Below, piece by piece: positions 7,689 through 14,703 of a stretch of 24,121 nt of DNA. Below the pieces are notes generated by a model that was given only the letters and a program-made list of their open reading frames with translations, was not told the origin of the DNA and ran no database searches. This DNA comes from JOPF133 sp052144935. Lineage in GTDB: Bacteria; Acidobacteriota; Terriglobia; Bryobacterales; Bryobacteraceae. Location of the stretch: positions 1 through 24,121 of the forward strand of contig JBKQPR010000087.1 of the NCBI GenBank assembly GCA_052144935.1. Direction: 5' to 3'. Each line of letters starts with the position of its first letter. Position 1 is the first letter of the stretch. Made by a program: the position numbers and the translations under genes.

Positions 7689-7695
7689 AGGGAGG
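7689..7695 (+). promoter_or_regulatory. Strong Shine-Dalgarno fixing the PD40 gene start
   Basis: AGGGAGG lies 6 nt before the ATG at 7702. It is one of the best ribosome-binding sites in the window and contrasts with the many genes here that lack one. Confidence 0.7.
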
Positions 7696-7701
7696 TTTCA
7701 C

Positions 7702-9781
7702 ATGAAGTTCAGAATGGTCCTCGCGGGTTTGACGTTCGGGTTAGTGGCGCTTGCGGCCGATACCGGAGCGGAGTTGTTCCAAAAAGCCCTCACCGCGGAG
7801 CGCGCGGCGGGAAATCTGGAAGAGGCCATCAAGCTGTACCAGCGCGTGGCCAAGGAGTTTGCCTCGGACCGTGCGCTGGCAGCCAAAGCGTTAGTGCAGG
7901 AGGCGCGGTGTTACGAGAAGCTCGGCCAGGATAAGGCCGTCAAGATTTATGAGCAGGTGGCGCGCGATTTCAAGGATCAGCGCGAGCAGGCATCGGCTGC
8001 GCGGGAGCGTCTCGCAGCGATCAGCCCGGGTTCGGGGCAGAAAAGCAGCGGAATGGTGGCCCGCCGAATTCCCCTGCCAGCTTCCGCAAGGCAGGTCTAC
8101 TCCGATGGCAGACACGTGTTCTACGTGGACCGCGTCGGCGGCGGGCTGATTGCGGCTGGAATGGATGGGGCAAACCCGCAGGTAATCTTCCGTCTCGCGT
8201 CGGGGGCGGTTGGGGGACATATTTACGCTTCGCCCGATGGCAGGCAGGTGGTTTTCGGCGCCTCGACTACCGATGACTTGGCGGTTTGCATCGCGGGGGT
8301 CGACGGGACGGGGTTCCGCCAACTGTACCGCAAGCCCCGGCCGGCAGTGCTGCCTCTGGGCGGCTGGTCACCGGACGGGCACAGCATCATCCTCCATGTC
8401 GTAGGCCCGGACTTACTCTCTGTCCCAGCGACCATTTCCGTACAGGATGGATCGGTGCACTCGATTCCTAACGCTCCGACCCTCAACAACGGGCCGTCTC
8501 TTGCCGCGAACGGCGGAGGCCAATTCTCGCCCGATGGCAGGTACGTCGTTTTCGCCGCCAGCCGCAGAGGTGGAGCGAACAACGACATCTTGATCCTCGC
8601 GGTTGACGGCAGCTATCAGGGGAAAATTGCGGATCATCCGTCGAGGAACACTCCCCTCGGTTTCGCGCCTGACGGCAAGCACTTCCTTTTCCAGAGTGAC
8701 CGATCTGGTAAGGCGGGGATCTACGCCGTCACCGTCGTGAATGGCAGAACGGATGGCGAGCCTGTACTGATCAAGGAGGAGGCTGGAATGTTCTCCGGCG
8801 GTTGCTTCGATGACCATGGACGGGAAATTATTATACGGGCTGGGCGAGCAGAACGCGCATGAGGCTTTTACGCTGGACCTCGATCCAGCAAGCGCCGTGG
8901 CAACCGGTAGCCCGCAACTGCTTTCCGGACCTTCCGGGCTGGCGCCCGAATCGGCTGCGTGGTCTCCGGACGGCCTGCGCATTGCGTTTATCTCAGGGCG
9001 GAATCACACGCATGGCGCCGGTGACCTCACTCTCACGGTGAGAACACTGGCGTCAGGGCAGGATGCAGAATGGAAGCTATCCGCGGAGACTCAGGCGGTT
9101 GTGGGCTGGTCAGCGGACGGCAACGAAATCTACACCAGTGCCCAATTCGGCGAACATGGTTTGGCCGGCTCCCGGGTGGAGTTGCGATCGGTGTCGTCCA
9201 CCACAGGGGGCTCGCGGACATTGGCTGTGATTCCGGGCGCCGGACGCTTCTATTCCGTCGCACAGTCAGCAGACGACAGAAGCGCTCTACTGATCAGCTA
9301 TGTAGTTGCGCCCGCTGTGCCGGGGCGCTCGGCTCAGTTAATCCGCAAAGATCTCAGAACCGGAGAACAGGCGCAGTTGATCGCGGCGGGCTTAGTTTCG
9401 GAGGCGGTCGTCTCTCCGGACGGCAAGCAGGTGGCCGCGCTAGACCGGCAGGCGAATAGTGCCGGTATTCTAGTTAAGGCACTAGAGGCCAGCGAGTGGA
9501 AGACTCTGGCGAAGCTCGAAGGCACTGGCTACATGTTCCTAAACTGGCTGCCGAATGGCGATCTGATGTTCGGGAAGGAAGGACTTCCGAACTCGGCGAT
9601 CTATCGACTGCCGGCAGGCGGGGGCGCGCCGCAAAAGGTGGCCGAATTGACCTCTATGGAGCATGTACACGAGATACGCGTAAATCCGAATGGCCGGCAA
9701 CTGTTGTTTCAGAGCTACGTGAACCATACCGAATTCTGGGCACTCGAGAACTTCCTGCCCAAACAGATGGTGGCGAAGTAG
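7702..9781 (+). pseudogene. Secreted TPR/PD40 (TolB-like beta-propeller) protein, split by an apparent +1 frameshift near 8815
   Basis: The first part (7702-8862, 386 residues) has a signal peptide (MKFRMVLAGLTFGLVALAADT), a TPR-like helical block at ~20-110 (AIKLYQRVAKEFASDRALAAKALVQEARCYEKLGQ) and the first propeller blades with repeated SPDGR motifs (YASPDGRQVVFGAS, WSPDGHSIILH, FSPDGRYVVFAAS). The second part (8810-9781, 323 residues) starts in the next frame exactly where the first loses similarity. It carries the remaining blades (WSPDGLRIAFISGRN, VVSPDGKQVAALD, NPNGRQLLFQSYV). Removing one base around 8810-8818 restores a single ~690-residue periplasmic protein. Such TPR-TolB proteins are numerous in Acidobacteriota and of unknown substrate. 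The second part has its own ATG overlapping the first by 53 bp, so reinitiation is possible. Mutation versus sequencing error is unresolved. Confidence 0.8.
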
Positions 9782-9819
9782 GCGCCAACTTCGCAACTGC
9801 GTGAGCATGATGGCATTTC

Positions 9820-9835
9820 TGCTAACATGTTGGCA
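9820..9835. promoter_or_regulatory. Near-perfect palindrome overlapping the vapB start; probable autoregulatory operator
   Basis: TGCTAACATGTTGGCA is a 16-bp inverted repeat with one mismatched pair, centred on AACATGTT (9824-9831), and its last base is the A of the vapB ATG. A TAACAT hexamer at 9823-9828 could serve as a -10 box whose start of transcription would fall on the ATG. VapB-type proteins bind such palindromes over their own promoters; the assignment here is inferred. Confidence 0.5.
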
Positions 9836-10083
9836 TGATTCGAACACAAGTGCAGTTGACGGACCGGCAACTGGAAGCTCTCCGGCAGGCGTCGGCGGCG
9901 ACAGGGAGATCGGTCGCCGATTTGATTCGGCAGGGTGTCGATCAGTACCTGGCTGGACGGAGCGAACTCGCGCGAGAGGAGCGGATTGAGAGAGCCATCA
10001 GGGTAGCCGGAAAGTTTTCTTCTGGCCGGAGCGATGTCAGCGCCAATCATGACAAGCATCTGGCCGGGGCGTTCGGGCGGTGA
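9835..10083 (+). CDS. vapB: Ribbon-helix-helix antitoxin of a VapBC module
   Basis: An 82-residue protein. Residues 1-43 form a ribbon-helix-helix domain (MIRTQVQLTDRQLEALRQASAATGRSVADLIRQGVDQYLAG); the C-terminal ~38 residues are a charged tail that probably wraps the toxin. It should neutralise the PIN toxin encoded next and repress the operon by binding the palindrome that overlaps its start. It overlaps the toxin gene by 4 bp. No Shine-Dalgarno precedes the ATG, so a leaderless mRNA is plausible. The gene symbol reflects the module type, not an orthology claim. Confidence 0.85.
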   Translation: MIRTQVQLTDRQLEALRQASAATGRSVADLIRQGVDQYLAGRSELAREERIERAIRVAGKFSSGRSDVSANHDKHLAGAFGR

Positions 10084-10487
10084 CCGTTTTCCTCGACACG
10101 TCCGGTCTCTATGCCGTGTTCGACCGGGACGACGCAAACCATTCCAGAGCCAGGGCCGCCTGGGTGGAATGGCTTCGCGAAGGGGCGGTGCTCCTGACGA
10201 ATAATTACGTGCTGCTGGAGACGGCGGCTTTGCTGCAGCATCGGATCGGCGTAGCGGCCGTTCGCGCGCTTCACGAAGAGGTGATGCCGTTGCTTCAGGT
10301 CGATTGGGTCACCGAGGAGCGGCATCGGGCCGGGATGGAGGCGGTGCTGGCAGCGGGGCGGCGGAAACTGAGTCTGGTTGACTGCGTGAGCTTCCAGACG
10401 ATGCGATCTCGCGGAGTGCGCACCGCCTTCTGTTTCGACGCACACTTCCGGGAACAGGGTTTCGTAACGAAGCCGGGTCTGCAATAG
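10080..10487 (+). CDS. vapC: PIN-domain ribonuclease toxin (VapC family)
   Basis: A 135-residue PIN domain of typical VapC length. The four conserved acidic positions that hold the metal ions are present: Asp6 (VFLDTSGLYAVFD), Glu47 (NNYVLLETAALL), Asp101 (LSLVDCVSF) and Asp120 (CFDAHF). VapC toxins cut tRNA or rRNA and are held inactive by VapB. The start is GTG, overlapping the antitoxin stop (GTGA), the usual coupled arrangement. It appears intact. It is followed after 28 bp by a truncated receiver gene that has its own ribosome-binding site. Confidence 0.93.
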   Translation: MTVFLDTSGLYAVFDRDDANHSRARAAWVEWLREGAVLLTNNYVLLETAALLQHRIGVAAVRALHEEVMPLLQVDWVTEERHRAGMEAVLAAGRRKLSLVDCVSFQTMRSRGVRTAFCFDAHFREQGFVTKPGLQ

Positions 10488-10515
10488 AAGATCGACAGGT
10501 TGCCAGAGGAATTCT

Positions 10516-10618
10516 ATGAGCCGAATTCTCATTGCCCAGGATGACCCCGCCATCCCCTGCGGGCTGAAGGACAACCTGGAGTTCGAGTCTCACCAGGTGC
10601 TGACGGCGGCTGATGGGT
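10516..10618 (+). pseudogene. 5' fragment of a response-regulator receiver, truncated at a hepT junction
   Basis: The first 34 codons (MSRILIAQDDPAIPCGLKDN and on) are about 83% identical in DNA (17 differences in 102 bases by hand count) to the start of the intact gene at 11217, and 29 of 34 residues match. Homology stops at the GATGGG around 10612-10617, where the sequence passes into the reversed 3' part of hepT. A good ribosome-binding site (AGAGGAATTCT) survives. Glu8 of the acidic pocket has become Gln, and the phospho-acceptor Asp is lost with the rest of the domain. The frame continues into unrelated sequence to 11220, which is antisense to the toxin-antitoxin genes and not a real protein. 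Confidence 0.85.
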
Positions 10619-10868
10619 CGGCGTATGCATGGATGAGCCGGTTGCGCATCCCTCGGATCGTCGCCCAAGGTATATCGGGGCGGCTGGCGCGGAATTCCTC
10701 TGAGATCCGTGTGGCCGCCTCTCCGACGATCTCGATCTCCTTTACCAGCGAGAGCGGCAGCATGCGGTCGCTTCGGAGGTCGTCCACCGTGCGGCCCTTC
10801 GCGAACGCCATGGCTTCCCCATCCGCATCCAGCATGTGCCGGACGCGAATGCGGTCAGCGGCATTCAT
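10590..10868 (-). CDS. hepT: HEPN-domain toxin HepT (DUF86), C-terminally truncated
   Basis: On the minus strand, start at ATG 10868 (MNAADRIRVRHMLDADGEAM), overlapping the mntA stop by 14 bp; an upstream in-frame start at 10901 is less likely. The HEPN four-helix pattern is visible, with VKEIEIVGEAATRISEEFRA followed by the catalytic/regulatory motif RNRLIHAY (R-x4-H-x-Y). HepT is an RNase that MntA silences by adding AMP groups to the motif tyrosine. After HAY the family sequence ends almost at once: the last residues (SAAVSTW) are encoded by the antisense of the receiver fragment. The protein is 92 residues, roughly 20-30 short of a usual DUF86 protein. It may be inactive or altered. Confidence 0.8.
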   Translation of the reverse strand: MNAADRIRVRHMLDADGEAMAFAKGRTVDDLRSDRMLPLSLVKEIEIVGEAATRISEEFRASRPDIPWATIRGMRNRLIHAYADPSAAVSTW

Positions 10869-11160
10869 ACTGGGGCACAGCGGACGAAACCACCTCGTCA
10901 CGAAAATACCGGCTCAGGTCCTCGGCAGTCCGCATGTCGACTTTGCGGCCAAGCCTCTCGGAGAGTTCGATTTCCATTCCCGCCAAAGTCAGAAGTCCCG
11001 GAATGTGTTCGGGATCGAATTCCACCAGCACATCGACATCGCTCTCGGGCCGGAATCGCGGCGTAAGAACGGAGCCGAACAAGGAAAGCTTTCGAATATG
11101 GTTCCGCTCGCAAAACTCCCTCAGGAAGTGTTGGGGAATCGCGACCGGGAGAGCGGACAT
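10855..11160 (-). CDS. mntA: MNT-family nucleotidyltransferase antitoxin (MntA)
   Basis: A 101-residue minimal nucleotidyltransferase on the minus strand. The signature GS-x10-DxD is intact (LFGSVLTPRFRPESDVDVLVEF), as are the third-acid strand region (GRKVDMRT) and the C-terminal ALPxxE/YFRDEVV-type ending. It should transfer AMP to the tyrosine of the HepT motif to neutralise the toxin. ATG is preceded by AGGAG 8 nt upstream. Gene order mntA-hepT with overlap is the standard one. It is transcribed divergently from the receiver-phosphatase gene, sharing a 56-bp intergenic region. Confidence 0.88.
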   Translation of the reverse strand: MSALPVAIPQHFLREFCERNHIRKLSLFGSVLTPRFRPESDVDVLVEFDPEHIPGLLTLAGMEIELSERLGRKVDMRTAEDLSRYFRDEVVSSAVPQYECR

Positions 11161-11216
11161 CGGCCAGGCTCCTGCTTTCAGTATGGCATGGTCCGTTCCG
11201 CAGGCGGAGCAAGCTT

Positions 11217-12326
11217 ATGAGCCGCATTCTTATCGTCGAGGACGACCCCGCCATCCTGTGCGGATTGAAGGATAACCTGGAGTTCGAACATCACCAGGTG
11301 CTGACGGCGGTGGACGGGGAGGCCGGATACCGGTCGGTGCGCGAGCATACGCCGGACCTGGTGATCCTCGACCTGATGCTGCCGAAGCTGAGCGGATACG
11401 ACCTGTGCAAGCGGGTGCGCGGCGAGGGATTCCACGCGCCCATCCTGATGCTTTCGGCGCGCTCGCAGGAGGGCGATCGCGTGGTGGGCCTGGACCTCGG
11501 CGCGAACGATTACGTCAGCAAACCGTTCTCGCTGCGCGAGCTGCTGGCGCGGGTCCGGGCGCTGCTTCGCCACGAGCGGGAACATCGGCTGGATGAAGCG
11601 CATCTGTCGGGCGAACTGGAGATGGCCGCGAAGGTACAGCAGGGTCTGTTCCCGCGCGTTCTTCCCGAGGCGCCGGGACTGGATTACGCCGGAATTTGCC
11701 GGCCCGCGCGGGGCGTCAGCGGCGACTACTACGATTTCCTGCCGCTGGGCGGCGGAAAACTGGGACTGCTGTTGGCGGATGTTTCCGGCAAGGGAATGCC
11801 AGCGGCCCTGCTGGGAGCGTCCTTGCATGCAGCGGTCCGCGCGAATGCGGCCGGCGCGGGCAACCGTTGCGGCGAGGTGCTGGCGAAGGCCAGCGCGCTG
11901 CTTTACGAGACCACTACGGCGGAGCGGTTCGCGACCGTGTTTTACGGGGTATACGACCCCGCGGCGCGGAGTCTGACTTATGCCAACGCCGGACACTATC
12001 CGCCAATGCTGGTGCGTGACGGGACCTCGATCCGGCTGGACGCCATGACCCCGCCGGCCGGCATGTTGCCCGTCTTGCCCGCGCGTCAAGATCGCGTGAA
12101 GCTTGCCCCGGGGGATTGGCTGTTGATTTTCAGCGACGGCATTCCGGAGGCGGCGGATGAAAGCGGGGAAGATTTCGGAGACCGCGGACTGCTGGAGGCT
12201 CTCGGCCGCCTGGGGAGCGGGACGGCCGCGGAGGTGTGCGCGGGCATTGTCGATGAAGTGCGCCATTACGTCCGGGAGCAACGGCAAGCGGACGACATCA
12301 CGCTGATCGCGGTCAAGGTGCTGTAA
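11217..12326 (+). CDS. Response regulator with PP2C (RsbU/SpoIIE-type) phosphatase output
   Basis: A 369-residue fusion. The receiver (1-120) is complete: Glu8/Asp9/Asp10, Asp52, Ser80, Lys102. A short charged helical linker (RHEREHRLDEAHLSGELEMAAKVQQGLFP) leads into a PP2C domain at about 140-368 with metal-binding motifs GDYYDF (169-174), ADVSGKGMPAALL (from 187), NAGHYPPML, FSDGIPEA and QADDITLIAV. Phosphorylation would control dephosphorylation of a partner, in known cases an anti-sigma-factor antagonist. No STAS or RsbW-like gene is in the window, so the target is unknown. The receiver is ~67% identical to that of the OmpR-type regulator at 6281, pointing to local duplication and output swapping. 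GGAG lies 8 nt before ATG. Confidence 0.95.
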   Translation: MSRILIVEDDPAILCGLKDNLEFEHHQVLTAVDGEAGYRSVREHTPDLVILDLMLPKLSGYDLCKRVRGEGFHAPILMLSARSQEGDRVVGLDLGANDYVSKPFSLRELLARVRALLRHEREHRLDEAHLSGELEMAAKVQQGLFPRVLPEAPGLDYAGICRPARGVSGDYYDFLPLGGGKLGLLLADVSGKGMPAALLGASLHAAVRANAAGAGNRCGEVLAKASALLYETTTAERFATVFYGVYDPAARSLTYANAGHYPPMLVRDGTSIRLDAMTPPAGMLPVLPARQDRVKLAPGDWLLIFSDGIPEAADESGEDFGDRGLLEALGRLGSGTAAEVCAGIVDEVRHYVREQRQADDITLIAVKVL

Positions 12327-12374
12327 GTATAGCGCCGGGCAGGACCGAAACCGGTTGCGGTAGACTGTATCGAC

Positions 12375-14636
12375 ATGCGACGTCTTTTACTGGCTACCGT
12401 TGTGCTGGCCTGCGTGGCCGGCGCGAAGACTTTTACTTTGGAACAGGTGCTCTCGGCGCCGTTTCCATCCGGATTGATCGCCTCTTCCAGCGGCGGGAAA
12501 GTCGCCTGGATCCTCAACGAACACGGCGCCCGCAACATTTGGGTGGCGTCCGCTCCGGACTGGAAGGGCGTGCGGGTCACCGCGTATAAAGAGGATGACG
12601 GCACGGATCTGGGCCAGATCCACTGGACGCCCGACAGCAAGTCGGTGGTCTACGTGCGCGGCGGCGATCTGGAATTCCTGGGCCGGCCCGACCCCAACCC
12701 GACGGCCAATCCCGCGGGAAGCGAGCAGGCCATCTGGATTGTCACGCCGGGCCAGGCGCCGCGGCGCATCGCCAATGGCCATTCGCCTACTATCTCGCCC
12801 AAAGGCGACCGCCTCGCCTATCTGCTCGCCGGGCAGATCTGGATCGCGCCCCTCAACGGAGCTGGCGGCGCCGAGTTGATGATCCATCCGCGCTCGGGCG
12901 TGACGGCTTCGAACCCACGCTGGTCGCCGGATGGTTCCAAGCTGGCGTATGTCAGCGACCGCACCACTCACAGCTTCATCGCGGTTTACGATTTCACAAC
13001 CAAGTCGCTGGCCTATATGGACCCGACGGTGGACCGCGACAACAACCCGGCATGGTCGCCCGATGGCAAACAGATCGCGTTCATGCGCAACCTTTCGAAC
13101 GGCGGCGGACGCGGCGGCGCGGGAACCGGAACCGGAGCGGGACGGGGGCGCGGCGCGGGAAACCCAGCCGCAGTCAGCATCGGTTCGAGCACCGGCACCG
13201 CAACCGGAACCGCAGCCCCGACCGGAATCGCAGCCGCAACCGGAACTGCAGCCACAACCGGAACCGAAACCGCAGCCGCACCTGGCACGGGCCGGGGAGG
13301 CGGCGGCGGGCGGCGCTCGGGCGAGCCATGGGCCATTCGCGTGGCCACTGTGGCGGATGGAGCGGCCCGGCAGATCTGGAAGGCCGATCCCGGACCTGGC
13401 AGTGTTTTCCATCCCATGGAGGCGGACACGCAGCTCTACTGGGCCGCCGGTGACCGCATCGCCTTCCCTTGGGAACGCGATGGCTGGGAGCACCTTTATT
13501 CGGTGGCGGTGGAAGGCGGCCCCGCGACTCTGCTGACGCCCGGCGATTTCGAAGTCGAGCACGTGTCCTTCTCCCAAGATCGCAAGGAGGCGGTATTCTC
13601 CTCTAACCAGGACGATATCGACCGCCGCCACATCTGGCGCGTGGCGATTGCCGGCGGGCCGCCCGCGGCAGTGACCAAGGGCGAGACGCTGGAGTGGTCG
13701 CCGGCACTGGCGGGTTCCGCGGTGGCCTTCATCCACGCCGATGCGCGCCGCCCCGCGCGGGCCGCCATTCAACTGGGCGCCCAGGTGCGCGACCTGGCGC
13801 CCGATTCCATTCCCGCGGATTTCCCGGCGGATTCGCTGGTAGTGCCGCAGCAGGTGATTTACCATGCGACTGACGGCATGAGCATCCACGCGCAGTTGTT
13901 CCTGCCGCCCGACAGCCAGCCCGGCCAAAAGCACAAAGCGCTGGTCTTCATGCATGGCGGATCGCGGCGGGAGATGCTGCTGGGCTGGCACTACATGGAC
14001 TATTACAACAACGCCTATGGCATGAACCAGTATCTGGCCAGCCAGGGCTACGTGGTGCTCTCGATCAATTACCGCAGCGGGATCGGTTACGGGCTGAACT
14101 TCCGCGAGGCCCTCAACTACGGCCGCAGCGGCGCCAGCGAGTATCAGGATGTGGAAGGCGCGGGCCGGTACCTGCAAAGCCGCGCGGACGTGGACCCGGC
14201 GCACATCGGGCTGTGGGGCGGCTCGTATGGCGGTTATCTGACGGCCCTGGGCCTGGCGCGCAACTCGGACCTGTTCGCCGCGGGCGTGGATTTCCACGGC
14301 GTGCACGATTGGAGCGCGCGATCCATCAACGCAGCGCCGGGAGCGGCAGCCGCCGCGGCCGCGTCGACCCCGAACGATGCCGCCACGGGCGTGGCGTTTC
14401 AGTCGTCGCCCATGGCCTCGGTCCGCACGTGGCGTTCGCCGGTGCTGCTGATCCACGGCGACGACGACCGCAACGTAGACTTCTCGCAGACCGTCGAGCT
14501 GGTGGGCGCGCTGCGGCGGCAGGGCGTTTACTTCGAGCAACTGATTATCCCTGACGAGATCCACGGCTTCCTGCGGCACGCCTCGTGGCTGCGCGCGTAC
14601 CACGCCGCGGTGGACTTCTTCCAGCGGAAGCTGTGA
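12375..14636 (+). CDS. S9 family (prolyl oligopeptidase-like) serine peptidase with TolB/PD40 propeller
   Basis: A 753-residue secreted peptidase with signal peptide (MRRLLLATVVLACVAGAKT). The propeller covers residues ~20-480 with WTPDSKSVVYV, WSPDGSKLAYVSD and WSPDGKQIAFM blades. The alpha/beta-hydrolase domain covers ~490-753. The catalytic triad is visible: Ser617 in GLWGGSYGGYLT, Asp698 in HGDDDRNV, His730 in DEIHGF. It should cleave oligopeptides in the periplasm or outside the cell. Two insertions are odd. One is a ~75-residue Gly/Thr/Ala-rich tract at ~242-316 between blades, encoded by short DNA repeats. The other is an Ala-rich loop (APGAAAAAAASTPNDAATG) in the hydrolase domain. TAGACT at 12361-12366, 8 nt before ATG, is a possible -10 box; no Shine-Dalgarno is seen. 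Confidence 0.94.
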   Translation: MRRLLLATVVLACVAGAKTFTLEQVLSAPFPSGLIASSSGGKVAWILNEHGARNIWVASAPDWKGVRVTAYKEDDGTDLGQIHWTPDSKSVVYVRGGDLEFLGRPDPNPTANPAGSEQAIWIVTPGQAPRRIANGHSPTISPKGDRLAYLLAGQIWIAPLNGAGGAELMIHPRSGVTASNPRWSPDGSKLAYVSDRTTHSFIAVYDFTTKSLAYMDPTVDRDNNPAWSPDGKQIAFMRNLSNGGGRGGAGTGTGAGRGRGAGNPAAVSIGSSTGTATGTAAPTGIAAATGTAATTGTETAAAPGTGRGGGGGRRSGEPWAIRVATVADGAARQIWKADPGPGSVFHPMEADTQLYWAAGDRIAFPWERDGWEHLYSVAVEGGPATLLTPGDFEVEHVSFSQDRKEAVFSSNQDDIDRRHIWRVAIAGGPPAAVTKGETLEWSPALAGSAVAFIHADARRPARAAIQLGAQVRDLAPDSIPADFPADSLVVPQQVIYHATDGMSIHAQLFLPPDSQPGQKHKALVFMHGGSRREMLLGWHYMDYYNNAYGMNQYLASQGYVVLSINYRSGIGYGLNFREALNYGRSGASEYQDVEGAGRYLQSRADVDPAHIGLWGGSYGGYLTALGLARNSDLFAAGVDFHGVHDWSARSINAAPGAAAAAAASTPNDAATGVAFQSSPMASVRTWRSPVLLIHGDDDRNVDFSQTVELVGALRRQGVYFEQLIIPDEIHGFLRHASWLRAYHAAVDFFQRKL
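13099..13320 (+). repeat. In-frame 18-bp repeat and Gly-rich tract within the S9 peptidase propeller
   Basis: The tract has a GGRGGAGTGTGAGRGRGAG part and then three consecutive 18-bp units of the form ACCGGANNNGCAGCCNNN (Thr-Gly-Thr/Ile-Ala-Ala-x), followed by a stretched fourth of 24 bp. All periods are multiples of three, so the frame is kept. It sits between two propeller blades and is likely a surface loop. Confidence 0.85.
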
Positions 14637-14703
14637 GATCGGGGGAGCCGCAGCAACAGGCTGGAATCCGGCCCGCTCAGGGTGGACGCACCGGACGAGG
14701 TTC

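Noticed and set aside
7528..7701. N-terminal extension of the BrnT-like frame
   Set aside because: The extra 58 residues show no toxin similarity, and a TTG with AGGAG upstream gives the normal family length.
10618..11220. Continuation of the receiver fragment frame to 11220
   Set aside because: Beyond codon 34 it is antisense to mntA-hepT and has no receiver sequence.
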